DNA of 64,000 bases, taken from contig QAMJ01000012.1 in assembly GCA_003150355.1 (NCBI GenBank), positions 1-64,000 on the forward strand. Direction: 5' to 3'. This DNA is from Clostridiales bacterium. Lineage in GTDB: Bacteria; Bacillota; Clostridia; Oscillospirales; Oscillospiraceae. The notes beneath the pieces were generated by a model that saw only the letters and a list, made by a program, of their open reading frames with translations, had not been told where the DNA came from and did not search any database. Shown in pieces: positions 47,801 through 55,452 of this stretch; positions within the stretch are counted from its first letter, which is position 1, and each line of letters opens with the position of its first letter. The position numbers were made by a program, and so were the translations under genes.

Positions 47801-49137
47801 CCTGCGAAAGCGTAGCCGGGCTTCGTCGGCTCAGTGATTGCGCCGATGGACGCACCATAGCGTGCGTAGATAGGCTCGGTGCCGTAGCCGCCGTCCAGAT
47901 CAAAGGTCATCAGGTAGTAATACCTGTCATAGTAGACCTCAATGACGGTGGAGCCGTCAGCAGCGATGTTGGGGCGTTCATATATCAGAGAGTAGAAGCC
48001 CTCATACGATTTTGCCGACTCGGGAACCTGAGAGTTGGTCAGCCCCTGCTTGGTCTCGCGCTCGACCTCGCGGTACATATCATTGTCCACATTCTGCTGA
48101 TAGTGGATGACAGTGTAATCCACATTAGTGGGCTTGTAGACGACATTGATCGTCACATCCTCAGAAACGGAAGCGATGTTGATCTCATAGCTGTTCTGCT
48201 GTACATCTTTTACATACGGCAGATAGCCCTGCACCGTGGGGAATTTGACGGTAGCAGAGAAAGGAGAACCCTCAGCCAGCGTGGCAACATAGGAATCTGC
48301 GACCTGCTGGTTGTTCTCAAACTTGTAATTAATTACTACGCTGTATGTTGTTTTTACATCCGGGGTGCTTTCACCCTCGTCTGCATATGCCTTAAGCCCG
48401 AAGCTATCCAGCCCCAGAAAGGAAACAAGAGAGAAGGTCTCGGTCTCTGCTGCGCTCTCTTCAGCAGGCGCGACAGATTCTTCAGCGGGAGCGGCGCTCT
48501 CCTCAGCGGGGTCGGCAGGCGCAGCACTCTCCTCAGCGGGTGCAGGCTCTTCAGTGGGCGCAGCGGGTTCTTCGGTAGGCGCAGGCTCCTCGGACGGTGC
48601 TGCAGACTCCTCGGAAGCAGGCGTCTCAGTGGGTGCGGGCGTCTTCTCGGGTTCCTTGGCGGTGTCATGGATAACAACACTGCCGGGATCCAGCACCGTA
48701 AAGGTGAACGAGTTCTCTTCAGCCGCGTCGATGGTCATAAGCGCCATGTCGGAAACCATCTGCACGGTGAGCTCATTGGAGTAAATGGCTTTCCCGTCAA
48801 CAGGAGTAAAGCGGCAGCGCACAACGGCCTGCCCATCCTCGTTCAGCAGATTTGCGACCATGGCATAGCGCAGGGTCAGCGCATTGTCGCTCGAGCCGAT
48901 AATGTTGGCCCAAACGCCATTGCTCACCCTGATCTGCCACTGGAAGCTGCCTGCGGTGCTTTCGCTGAGCAGTGCTTTAACTGTAACGGGGGTTTTCTCC
49001 GGCAGCCCTATATTAGAGACCTGCTCGCCGTCGCAGTATATGTTCAGCCCAGTATCCTTTGCCGCTGCCGCAAGCCCCGGGACAAACCCGAAAATCATCA
49101 CGGCGCAGAGGAACAGGGAAAGTAGCCTTTTCTTCAT
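44836..49137 (-). CDS. Giant secreted repeat protein (InlB-B/MucBP-like repeats)
   Basis: 1433 residues behind AAGGAGG. Signal peptide (M-K-K-R-L-L-S-L-F-L...G-L-A-A-A-A-K). After an N-terminal Ig-like part comes an Ala/Pro/Glu stalk (about 165-255, repeats of A-P-T-E-E-P-A). The body has several Listeria-Bacteroides (InlB-B/Flg_new) repeats (Y-x-x-x-F-D-L-D-G-G-Y-G...G-Y-x-F-A-G-W) and MucBP-like units (Y-T-V-K-Y-I-N-R-E-T-G). A cysteine/histidine-rich insert lies at about 556-615. The last 100 residues are a Cna-B/DUF5979-like domain ending T-N-S-R-S-T-D-K-W-L-D-D-N-A; no LPXTG or membrane anchor follows. Probably a matrix or adhesin protein working with the TasA-like proteins. Confidence 0.85.
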   Translation of the reverse strand: MKKRLLSLFLCAVMIFGFVPGLAAAAKDTGLNIYCDGEQVSNIGLPEKTPVTVKALLSESTAGSFQWQIRVSNGVWANIIGSSDNALTLRYAMVANLLNEDGQAVVRCRFTPVDGKAIYSNELTVQMVSDMALMTIDAAEENSFTFTVLDPGSVVIHDTAKEPEKTPAPTETPASEESAAPSEEPAPTEEPAAPTEEPAPAEESAAPADPAEESAAPAEESVAPAEESAAETETFSLVSFLGLDSFGLKAYADEGESTPDVKTTYSVVINYKFENNQQVADSYVATLAEGSPFSATVKFPTVQGYLPYVKDVQQNSYEINIASVSEDVTINVVYKPTNVDYTVIHYQQNVDNDMYREVERETKQGLTNSQVPESAKSYEGFYSLIYERPNIAADGSTVIEVYYDRYYYLMTFDLDGGYGTEPIYARYGASIGAITEPTKPGYAFAGWDKTIPTTMPAANTSYKANWTVGEAGFTVVFWYENANDDGYSVAGTYQPANVKPGTQKSSGDYRNQSFTGRDGDHFTYNTNKVETVTVNGDGSTVLNVYFTRNSYTLTFEDGNIEIVCGKVEHTHTSETCCDKTHNRSCNGYGLFTGRCNTNNCPVGYEHTHTTGGWGTSSCYKTSDLTITAKYQEDIHSNFPIKDGDKTIWWKVPNGCKSFKPGTQLGSIDTMPGENITFTRYDSESGAVIWYYVETLNGESGEYTHGGKNFKLYKKIDIEKSGYLTYTEEFHNITGFTQWWSDPSFSKMEQGGRTNGINNNNYLCYTRNSYNLSFYNYNGFVAGKGGSVQYEASLNGYDFVPDYPANLEANAYVFAGWYTTTGCYAGSEADLSKMTMPASDMVLYAKWVPNTHTVKFSLDKTAYEKNERLSTHHAETVSHGSKLNNVAEPENGDYTFVGWFYEENGVEKAFDFANMEIRKDLHVYGKWSSNTLKQYTVQFVLQNDHSVKVADDITGAGLAGTTKTFDAKGGTDLYADYQEGFFPTVKSQSLLLDINATDLVITFEYVKKEAVPYTVKYINRETGDSVFDGKTVEDKVVPDNRKAVVTETFKVIPGYMPDAYQKRLVVTADGENILYFYYTKDNEHAYYKITHYTQNTDGESWTEYASSQAQGDIGTTYKADAMDIPGFTYDPKVEGTLTSGVLTENGLELKLYYVRNSYPYQVRYLEKDTGKVLAPAKDGNGLYGQVISESAIEINGYDKVDPTNVSISIRIETPDDDGKVEARLNMITFYYTEQTVDINYVVVGPDGCGTLDNYQESQLKVKTGTPKGSVPTAEPGFRFVGWFRDEPCEISVENVITGEGDPTTNKMTPQKSPSDNLHFAATYYAKFEYDVADLTITKQGCENIDENQSFIFTIDGPDSYSNQVVIKGNGSVTIKGLKIGEYTIHEEYGWSWRYRCENQTVTLQPGVTNNVTMTNSRSTDKWLDDNASVDNRFN

Positions 49138-49149
49138 GCTGCTGCCTCC

Positions 49150-49704
49150 TTATGCTGCAGGCCAACCAGACGCAGTCAGAGCGCTGGTGCCGTTGTTGGC
49201 GGTCTGCACGGCCTGTGCGCTGATATCGACCGTTGCGGCCGCGTTCTGGTACTCGTTGCCCATGGTGGGCTCAAAGGTCACGGAACTGAGGATCGGCGCG
49301 GTGGTCTCGCCGGGCTTCAGCGCCTTATTATAATAGTAGTACCCGTCCGTGCCAAGCGTCCAGTCCGTCGTGTTCAGGCCGAGCTTTATCAGGTCTGGGT
49401 CGACTTCGCCGTCGCCCGCGAGCTGGATGTCCTTCGTGATGAGCACGCGGACCCATGCTTCTGACGCGCCGGTGTTCTTGATCTCGGCAATCTTGGTAAC
49501 GGTCACGCCGGGCATGATGCCGGTCACGTCCTCAAACGGCGTCTGCTTCGCTTCATCCGCCCATTCCTTGAGCTCGATGTCAACGCCGCCGGAAGTGATG
49601 ACGTTGTGCGCCGTGTCTTCCGCAGTAAAGTACGCAAGAGTCCCGGCGGCGACAATGGCGACGCATATCGCCAGTACCGACAGGATCAACAGTTTTCGCT
49701 TCAT
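49150..49704 (-). CDS. SipW-dependent TasA-like secreted protein 2
   Basis: 184 residues from ATG 49704 (GAGAGGAG upstream). M-K-R-K-L-L-I-L-S-V-L, then A-A-G-T-L-A-Y-F-T-A-E-D-T-A-H-N-V-I-T-S-G-G-V-D-I-E-L, the TasA/CalY start. I-K-N-T-G-A-S-E-A-W-V-R-V-L is the usual strand for this fold. Of the paralogs this one has the lowest content of charged residues at its C-terminus (TSALTASGWPAA). 13 bases before the giant protein gene, so the two are co-expressed. Confidence 0.85.
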   Translation of the reverse strand: MKRKLLILSVLAICVAIVAAGTLAYFTAEDTAHNVITSGGVDIELKEWADEAKQTPFEDVTGIMPGVTVTKIAEIKNTGASEAWVRVLITKDIQLAGDGEVDPDLIKLGLNTTDWTLGTDGYYYYNKALKPGETTAPILSSVTFEPTMGNEYQNAAATVDISAQAVQTANNGTSALTASGWPAA

Positions 49705-49777
49705 AGTCCGTGCTCCTCTCAAGCTGAAATTGCTATTACTCCCAAAAGGGATGTTTACATAATTCTATGATCGTTAC

Positions 49778-49854
49778 CAGATCATATGAGAACATCCCGA
49801 ATATCCCCGGATGCTCTCATATGATCTGCTGATCTGCACCGCAAAGGGTGCAGA
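49778..49854 (-). terminator. Double hairpin between TasA-like genes
   Basis: CAGATCATATGAGAACATCC pairs with GGATGCTCTCATATGATCTG (49778-49797 with 49809-49828), one mismatch; next to it TCTGCACC/GGTGCAGA (49833-49854). They split the long minus-strand run into two parts: sipW plus three TasA-like genes, and the rest. No long T-tract, so partial termination is likely. Confidence 0.65.
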
Positions 49855-49900
49855 CCATATAAGAAAACGTTTGTGTTTAGTGATTATTTGTCAGATCAAA

Positions 49901-50548
49901 TCACTTAGCGTCGAATGCTGTGAAAGCAGCTTCCCAAGTATCGAAGCCGTCAGCCTGAATGGCCTGAGCAACGACCTTAACCTCATCGAAAGAAGCTGCG
50001 CTGGCATTGTCGAGGCCAGCGGGGATGGTAACGGTCTGGAACATAGCGGTGGTATCAGCACCAGCGGCCAAAGTGCCGTCGTACTTCAGGATGAACTTCG
50101 CATCAAACTGACCAATGGTGAAAACATCGCCAGCTTCAACGCCGACAACGCTCCAGCCTTCGCCCAACTCGCCGACCAGCAGGTTCAGAGCTGCCTTGTA
50201 GCCATCATTGGGGAAAGTCTCTTTGAAGTCGGGATAACAGGCGGCAACCAGATTCATCCAGTTGCTGACATTGACAGTAGCGCGGATGTAAGCAGCGTTT
50301 TTGCCAACATTGTGGACTATCGGGTCCTTGGTGACAACTGCACCGGGATATACATCGTACGCGTTGCTGGTGACACGGTCGCCAGTCGGTTCCGTGACGT
50401 TGGTTTCGTCGAGCTTGATCTTGACATCGCCCATCGTGAAAGTGTTCGTGGCAGATTTAGTGTCGGTGAAGTAGGCGAGAGATGCACCTACTACTGCGAT
50501 AGCGACCAGTGCTACGCACAGGAATATCGCGGTGATCTTCTTTTTCAT
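49901..50548 (-). CDS. SipW-dependent TasA-like secreted protein 3
   Basis: 215 residues, AAGGAG ribosome site. M-K-K-K-I-T-A-I-F-L...V-G-A-S-L-A-Y-F-T-D-T-K-S-A-T-N-T-F-T-M-G-D-V-K-I-K-L-D-E: textbook TasA/CalY N-terminus. Contains Y-P-G-A-V-V-T-K-D-P-I-V-H-N-V-G-K-N-A-A-Y-I-R-A-T and ends Q-A-I-Q-A-D-G-F-D-T-W-E-A-A-F. The ending A-I-Q-A-D-G-F also occurs in paralog 5, so these two are the closest pair. Confidence 0.9.
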   Translation of the reverse strand: MKKKITAIFLCVALVAIAVVGASLAYFTDTKSATNTFTMGDVKIKLDETNVTEPTGDRVTSNAYDVYPGAVVTKDPIVHNVGKNAAYIRATVNVSNWMNLVAACYPDFKETFPNDGYKAALNLLVGELGEGWSVVGVEAGDVFTIGQFDAKFILKYDGTLAAGADTTAMFQTVTIPAGLDNASAASFDEVKVVAQAIQADGFDTWEAAFTAFDAK

Positions 50549-50617
50549 GTACTCTTCTCCTTAAACAAATATGTAATGTACTGCGCCTCCGCGCAGATGG
50601 ATCACAGAGTTACGAGG

Positions 50618-51178
50618 TCAAGGAGTGACGTTCGCCCATGCTTCTGCAGCGGTAAATTCCACGCCTGCGGACTTGTAGAGCTGAGAGGCATAAGCCGTGA
50701 TGGTCAGGGTGGGCTTTGCAACACCTTCTGCGTCAAGAGCGTTCATCTGCTCCTTGGTGACAGAACCCTTAACGGTGACCTGATCGTTTGCCAGAACACT
50801 GTAGGCTGTGTTGATATCCTTGGTCAGTACCTTGCGGTAGTAGACCGTATCGGTAACACCGTCGAGCTTCGTCCAGCCGTCAGCGATAGTATACTCAAGG
50901 TAGTCATCGAAGTTCGTGGACTTATCCAGCTTCACGAACAGGTAGCACTCTTCGGAGCCTTCCAGAACAGTGGCTTTCGGATCCTTGCCGATGGTGTAGC
51001 CCGGAATCATTTTGTACTCCGTACCGGTGGTCTCTTTCAGTTCAACCTTGATATCGCTCGTGGTGAACGTATTGACAACCGTATCAGACTTTGCAGTCAG
51101 CCATGCCAGAGTACCGGAAACAGCGCAGACAGCCAGCAGAACCAGCGCCAGCACCATTGCCAAACCTTTCTTCTTCAC
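50618..51178 (-). CDS. SipW-dependent TasA-like secreted protein 4
   Basis: 186 residues; GTG start behind AAAGGAGGG. Signal region M-K-K-K-G-L-A-M-V-L...S-G-T-L-A-W-L-T-A-K-S-D-T-V-V-N-T-F-T-T-S-D-I-K-V-E-L-K-E. Followed by I-P-G-Y-T-I-G-K-D-P-K-A-T-V-L, the K-D-P strand common to this family. In the same transcription unit as paralogs 3 and 5 and sipW. Confidence 0.88.
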   Translation of the reverse strand: MKKKGLAMVLALVLLAVCAVSGTLAWLTAKSDTVVNTFTTSDIKVELKETTGTEYKMIPGYTIGKDPKATVLEGSEECYLFVKLDKSTNFDDYLEYTIADGWTKLDGVTDTVYYRKVLTKDINTAYSVLANDQVTVKGSVTKEQMNALDAEGVAKPTLTITAYASQLYKSAGVEFTAAEAWANVTP

Positions 51179-51274
51179 GTCGTTTCCCTCCTTTCCTCAG
51201 AATTTGCTATTGGGAATTTATTTCAACAGGGCACCGGAAGTTTTATTCTTTCGGCTTGTTGGAATCATAGGAAG

Positions 51275-52006
51275 TCAGCCTGCGTAGGCAGCCCATGCTG
51301 CGTCAGCGTTGGCAAAGCCGTCAGCCTGGATGGCTTCTGCAACTGCGGTGATCTTGAAGCTATCGAGCTTTGCAAGCTGGTCGCCGGTGACCCACTCGGG
51401 AACGGTGATGCTGTCGAACAGAACGGGCAGCACAACGTCAGCAGTAGGAGCTGCGACAGTCTCGGTGTAGTAGAAGTAATAGGTAAGAGTGTCGGCAGTC
51501 TTGTCGTAAACGAAGTACTTTGTGTTGCCCAGCATCTCTTCGGCCTCAGTCATGTTATCAGGAACCAGACCATTCCACTTCGCCGCGTTAGCTTCAACAA
51601 AATTGACCATGCGGATCAGCGGAAATGCGTTCTCAACGCCGGTGATTTCGTCTGCGAAATCAGGATCAGTGCACATTGCGATGATCTGAGCTGCATTATT
51701 GAAGGTGACCTTCATGCGGACGTAGGAGCTCTCACTGCCCTTTATAACCGTGACAGTGGGATCCTTGGTGTAGGTGTGACCCGGCAGCAGCTTGTACTCA
51801 TTGGCCTTGACGCGCTCTGCGGGAGCTGCCGGAGTGCCGTCAGTGTTGACCTTGGCTTCGTCCAGAGTGATCGTCACGTTGCCGACGGTGAAAGTGTTTT
51901 CAACCTTGTCGGTGGAAGTCAGGTACGCCATTGTTCCCATTACTGAGGCGGCGACGAGCAATACCGCACACAGAGTCAGGAGCAGAGCCTTGCTTTTTGT
52001 TTTCAT
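51275..52006 (-). CDS. SipW-dependent TasA-like secreted protein 5
   Basis: 243 residues, AGGAGG ribosome site. M-K-T-K-S-K-A-L-L-L...M-G-T-M-A-Y-L-T-S-T-D-K-V-E-N-T-F-T-V-G-N-V-T-I-T-L-D-E, then L-L-P-G-H-T-Y-T-K-D-P-T-V-T-V-I-K-G-S-E-S-S-Y-V-R-M-K-V and E-A-I-Q-A-D-G-F near the end. Longest of the five TasA-like proteins; first substrate gene after sipW, 92 bases away. Confidence 0.9.
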   Translation of the reverse strand: MKTKSKALLLTLCAVLLVAASVMGTMAYLTSTDKVENTFTVGNVTITLDEAKVNTDGTPAAPAERVKANEYKLLPGHTYTKDPTVTVIKGSESSYVRMKVTFNNAAQIIAMCTDPDFADEITGVENAFPLIRMVNFVEANAAKWNGLVPDNMTEAEEMLGNTKYFVYDKTADTLTYYFYYTETVAAPTADVVLPVLFDSITVPEWVTGDQLAKLDSFKITAVAEAIQADGFANADAAWAAYAG

Positions 52007-52098
52007 TACGAAAACCTCCTAAAAATGTTATATAGGGAGCCTTGCGGCATTGCCCTTTGCATCAATGCGGAACGCGCTGCGCACCGCTTCCCGCTTCG

Positions 52099-52854
52099 TC
52101 AGTCCTTGCCGAAGCGGCCCGCTTCAAATTCCCGGCAGATGGCGTCTACATCATCGACCATGAGCAGGTCATCGTTTTCCTCGGTGGGCGCGTCCGTCAG
52201 GCCGGCGTCTGCGGGTTCCTCCGGGGCTGCGGGCTCGGCGGCCTCGACCGCTGCGGGTTCGGCAGCCTTGACTGCCGTATCATGCGCGGCCTTGCCGCGC
52301 TTGGCGGATTTCTTCGCGCGCTTCTCCCTGGTCTTGTCTTTCTCCTTATCGTCCTCCTCGGCGAAGATATCAGGCAGGAACACGAGCAGGAGCAGGACAG
52401 CGCCGGCAGAGATGGCAATGTACATCCCGGGCGGGTGCTGGATATAATCGGCAACGTAGCCAAGATACGGGATGGAGAAGACAGGCGTGCCGATCACATT
52501 TTTATAATGTACGAGCGAGCCGTCCTCGGCGTCGTTCGCGTCGCCTTTCGTGCGGAAGCGGATGACCGTGGGATCCTCCTCATCGGGAACGATGCCCACG
52601 ACCCTGTGGGTCGCGATGGTGTTTTCATCCAGCATGAAGGTGATGGGCTGGCCGGGCTCGATAGTGTACGGGTCGACCTTTTTGACATAGATAAGCGAAC
52701 CGGTGTGATATGTAGGCTCCATAGAACCGGAGAGCACGGTGAACACCTGCAGGCCGACAACCCGCGCCCCGACCAGAAGCAGCGCCAGGATCACAACGAT
52801 CGCGACGATGATAGTGCTGATTACGTTCCAAACCTTTTGGAGAGATCTTTTCAT
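52099..52854 (-). CDS. sipW: Signal peptidase I, ER-type (SipW)
   Basis: 251 residues. Membrane helix at the N-terminus (V-W-N-V-I-S-T-I-I-V-A-I-V-V-I-L), catalytic Ser in V-L-S-G-S-M-E-P-T-Y-H-T-G-S-L, then I-A-T-H-R-V-V-G with His in place of the Lys of ordinary signal peptidases, as in SipW; second membrane helix about 145-170. The last 85 residues form a Lys/Glu/Ala/Pro-rich cytoplasmic tail of unknown use. It should process the five TasA-like proteins downstream in the same unit. Confidence 0.92.
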   Translation of the reverse strand: MKRSLQKVWNVISTIIVAIVVILALLLVGARVVGLQVFTVLSGSMEPTYHTGSLIYVKKVDPYTIEPGQPITFMLDENTIATHRVVGIVPDEEDPTVIRFRTKGDANDAEDGSLVHYKNVIGTPVFSIPYLGYVADYIQHPPGMYIAISAGAVLLLLVFLPDIFAEEDDKEKDKTREKRAKKSAKRGKAAHDTAVKAAEPAAVEAAEPAAPEEPADAGLTDAPTEENDDLLMVDDVDAICREFEAGRFGKD

Positions 52855-52917
52855 GATGCGTTTTTCTTTTCCTATTACTTGTTCTACAGGCCACGTGCCA
52901 TATAATACGTGTACCAG

Positions 52918-52946
52918 ATTATAACATTAAATCATCTCAAATGTAA
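52918..52946 (-). promoter_or_regulatory. Promoter of the sipW operon
   Basis: Minus-strand TTACAT (52941-52946), 17-base spacer, TATAAT (52918-52923), about 63 bases before the sipW start codon. The surrounding 150 bases are A+T-rich and hold no gene. Confidence 0.65.
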
Positions 52947-53043
52947 TAGAGAAAATTACATTCGATACAGGTTTTAAAAAAGTCATAACAAAGCAGCAAA
53001 ATTTGTTAAAATCCTACTATCCTGATTTTAACACAGAGCCGAA

Positions 53044-53084
53044 AAGAACTCAGGAGCAGCCCGGCGGGCTGCTCCTGAGTTCTT
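53044..53084 (-). terminator. Terminator of lysA
   Basis: AAGAACTCAGGAGCAGCCCG pairs with its full complement CGGGCTGCTCCTGAGTTCTT (53044-53063 with 53065-53084; the innermost pairs open to form the loop). One of the strongest hairpins in the window. It lies 19 bases after the lysA stop. Confidence 0.85.
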
Positions 53085-53103
53085 GCATTATATACTTATA
53101 TAT

Positions 53104-54396
53104 TTATACATCCATGCTCACGATATCGTCGAGCGTCTCGCGGCGGACGGCAAGGTAATCGCCCCCCTCGCCGAGCATTACGATCGGCGGGCGCGGCACG
53201 CGGTTATAATTTGAAGCCATGGAATAGTTATACGCACCGGTCGTGCACACGGCGACAAGGTCGCCGCGCTTTATCTCCGCGTTTAAGCTGACATTGGGCT
53301 GGATGATATCGCCGCTTTCGCAGCAGCGGCCGACGAGGTCAAAGGTCTCCGTTTTCTTCGGAGCCATAACGTCGAGCACGGTATAATTCGAGCCGTAGAG
53401 AGCGTAGCGCGGGTTATCGGTCATGCCGCCGTCGACCGCGACGTAGCTCTTGTAGCCCGGTATGCGCTTGACGGAGCTGACGGTATAGAGCGTCATGCCC
53501 GCGTCGGCGACGATGCTGCGCCCCGGCTCCATGAGGATGACCGGCATGGGGTAAGAGAGCTTCCGGGCAAGCGCCTTGATGTGCTCCCCGAGAGTCCTGA
53601 TCCTTGCGGGGATATCGATGTGCTTGTCGCTTTCGAGATAGCGCACGCCGTAGCCGCCGCCGAGGTTCAGCTCATCCAGCGTCACGCCGAGGCTGTCCCG
53701 CACCTCCGCCATAAAGGCGAGCATTATATCCACCGTGCGCTCATAGACGTCCTCATCAAAAACCTGTGAGCCGACATGGCAGTGCAGCCCGCACAGTTCG
53801 AGATTTTCCTGCCGCAGGGCTTCGCTCACAAATTCCTTGGCCTGCCCGGTCTCGATCGCGACGCCAAACTTGGAGTCGACCTTGCCGGTGCTCACCGCAT
53901 CGTAGGTGTGCGGGTCTATGCCGGGGGTGACGCGCAGCAGCACCCTCTGACGGATGCCTGCGCTGCCCGCTTCGCGGTTCAGAGCGTGCAGCTCCTCCAC
54001 GTTATCTACGACGAAGCAGCCCACACCCGATGCGACGGCATAGCTTATTTCACTGTCGGTCTTACTGCTGCCGTGGAAATACAGTCTATCCATGGGGAAG
54101 CCGGCCTTCAGTGCCGTGCGTATTTCACCCGCGGACACAACATCGGCACTCAGCCCTTCCTCGGCGACTATCTCATACATGCGCTTGAAGGACGCCGCCT
54201 TGCTCGCGTAGAGCACCTTGCCGCGCTCCCCGAAAGCGTCCTTAAACGCATGGAGGTACATGCGGCAATTGTCCCTGATGCGCCCCTCGTCCATGAGATA
54301 CAGCGGGGTGCCGTATTTTTCCGCTAATTTTGCCGTATCATGACCGGCGAAGCAAAGCGCGCCGCCGGAGTTTCTGCTGATGTTTCCGCTGAGCAT
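53104..54396 (-). CDS. lysA: Diaminopimelate decarboxylase
   Basis: 430 residues from ATG 54396 (AAGGAAG upstream; the frame extends further but without signals). PLP-binding Y-A-S-K-A (residues about 61-65), H-C-H-V-G-S-Q, G-G-G-Y-G-V-R-Y, E-P-G-R-S-I-V-A-D-A-G, and C-C-E-S-G-D-I-I with the Cys that contacts substrate from the partner subunit. Makes L-lysine from meso-diaminopimelate, the last step of lysine synthesis. Stands alone between terminators, so probably its own unit. Confidence 0.95.
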   Translation of the reverse strand: MLSGNISRNSGGALCFAGHDTAKLAEKYGTPLYLMDEGRIRDNCRMYLHAFKDAFGERGKVLYASKAASFKRMYEIVAEEGLSADVVSAGEIRTALKAGFPMDRLYFHGSSKTDSEISYAVASGVGCFVVDNVEELHALNREAGSAGIRQRVLLRVTPGIDPHTYDAVSTGKVDSKFGVAIETGQAKEFVSEALRQENLELCGLHCHVGSQVFDEDVYERTVDIMLAFMAEVRDSLGVTLDELNLGGGYGVRYLESDKHIDIPARIRTLGEHIKALARKLSYPMPVILMEPGRSIVADAGMTLYTVSSVKRIPGYKSYVAVDGGMTDNPRYALYGSNYTVLDVMAPKKTETFDLVGRCCESGDIIQPNVSLNAEIKRGDLVAVCTTGAYNYSMASNYNRVPRPPIVMLGEGGDYLAVRRETLDDIVSMDV

Positions 54397-54467
54397 AGAG
54401 CAACACTTCCTTTTTATGCGTGTCATTTTAGCATTCCGCATTTACGGTGTCAATTACCTAAATTTAA

Positions 54468-54493
54468 TGAGCGCCGAAAAATTTCGGCGCTCA
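54468..54493 (-). terminator. Terminator after the coiled-coil protein gene
   Basis: TGAGCGCCGAAA and TTTCGGCGCTCA form a perfect stem, followed on the minus strand by TTAAATTT. Situated six bases after the stop codon of the gene to its right. Confidence 0.75.
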
Positions 54494-54498
54494 TTTTA

Positions 54499-54849
54499 TC
54501 ATCTGTTCTGCTTTTTCTGCTCGGCCTTCAGTTCGGCTATTTCCTCCTGAAGCTCCTCATTCTGCTTCTGGAGAGCGTCGAGCTTCTTGTTCACTGCGTT
54601 AAGCTGCTTTTTAAGCTCACCGGCGACGATGCCCTTATAGAATCTGTACTTTCCGGCAAGGCTGATAACGCTCGTCGCAAGCACCACGCCGCCCGCGACG
54701 GTCGCGGCCTTCTTCGCGTCGATGTTTTTTATCGCCTGCATCGCGGCGCGACCGGCTATCCCCTTCGGGGCGGCAAGGCTCAGGGCATTGGTCTTCTCCT
54801 GCTTTGCCCGATGCGGCAGCAGCGCGGTATGCTTTGATCTTTTTCTCAT
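54499..54849 (-). CDS. Small membrane protein with C-terminal coiled coil
   Basis: 116 residues. Basic N-terminus (M-R-K-R-S-K-H-T), a hydrophobic stretch (A-T-V-A-G-G-V-V-L-A-T-S-V-I-S-L-A-G) at about 50-67, then a heptad-rich charged helix (L-N-A-V-N-K-K-L-D-A-L-Q-K-Q-N-E-E-L-Q-E-E-I-A-E-L). GGGGAAG-type ribosome site. Family not recognised; architecture fits a membrane-tethered scaffold. Bounded by terminators on both sides. Confidence 0.7.
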   Translation of the reverse strand: MRKRSKHTALLPHRAKQEKTNALSLAAPKGIAGRAAMQAIKNIDAKKAATVAGGVVLATSVISLAGKYRFYKGIVAGELKKQLNAVNKKLDALQKQNEELQEEIAELKAEQKKQNR

Positions 54850-54912
54850 GATGCTTCCCCTTTCACCGTTTATAAAAGCATTATAGCGACTGTCTGTTGT
54901 CTTTGCAACTAT

Positions 54913-54947
54913 AAAAATAAGACAGAGCCATGCTCCGTCTTATTTTT
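54913..54947 (-). terminator. Terminator of the ABC transporter operon
   Basis: AAAAATAAGACAGAGC pairs with GCTCCGTCTTATTTTT (one G-T or mismatch pair), loop CAT; T-rich on both strands. Lies 14 bases after the last gene of the operon. Confidence 0.82.
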
Positions 54948-54960
54948 ATGCTTATTCTTT

Positions 54961-55452
54961 TCAGCCCGCGGCGGTCTCTTCCGCAGAGGGTTCGTCCATA
55001 GTGATGCCGAACTCGTCGGTGACGACCTCTTCATCGACCGTCTCTTCCGGAGCGGTGGAGATGAACTCGGTCATGTATGCGTCCTCACCGATCCCTGCCA
55101 TCAGGGCGGGGATGTTGATGATAAGCCCGTCCTTGTCATAGGGGAGCTTGATGGAGTAGGTATAGCTCTCCTCGCTGCCGCCCTTTTCCTGAGTGACGAC
55201 AAGATCCATGGAGAAGTTTGCGCCGATGCAGGTGGATGCGCCGCGCTCCTTGTCATAGAGCTTCGCGATGCGCTCGCCGCCGACATAGACCTCGACCTTA
55301 TACGGCGTGTCATAGGTCGTGCCGTTATATTCGAGCTTCTTGTTGTCGATATACACGGTGTGGCCGCGGCCGAGAAAGTACATCAGCACTGCCAGCGCCA
55401 CGAAGAAAACAACGGTAATGATCCTTATAAGGAGGGTTTTTGTCTTGTTCAT
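54961..55452 (-). CDS. Small membrane-anchored protein of the ABC operon
   Basis: 163 residues. N-terminal membrane helix (I-I-T-V-V-F-F-V-A-L-A-V-L-M-Y-F-L-G), then a beta-rich outside domain (V-Y-I-D-N-K-K-L-E-Y-N-G-T-T-Y, V-E-V-Y-V-G-G-E-R-I-A-K-L) and an acidic tail. Overlaps the permease gene by 4 bases, so belongs to the transporter. From memory it resembles proteins labelled DUF6672 found beside such permeases; unverified. Possibly an accessory subunit. Confidence 0.7.
   Translation of the reverse strand: MNKTKTLLIRIITVVFFVALAVLMYFLGRGHTVYIDNKKLEYNGTTYDTPYKVEVYVGGERIAKLYDKERGASTCIGANFSMDLVVTQEKGGSEESYTYSIKLPYDKDGLIINIPALMAGIGEDAYMTEFISTAPEETVDEEVVTDEFGITMDEPSAEETAAG

Noticed and set aside
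44986..49125. 1379-codon open frame on the plus strand opposite the giant surface protein
   Set aside because: It mirrors the minus-strand gene, whose signal peptide, repeats and ribosome site are convincing. The plus frame has no ribosome site, and its product has no domain order; it arises from codon bias of the real gene.
49811..51946. 711-codon plus-strand frame opposite the TasA-like genes
   Set aside because: It spans several real genes and spacers on the other strand and has no recognisable protein content.
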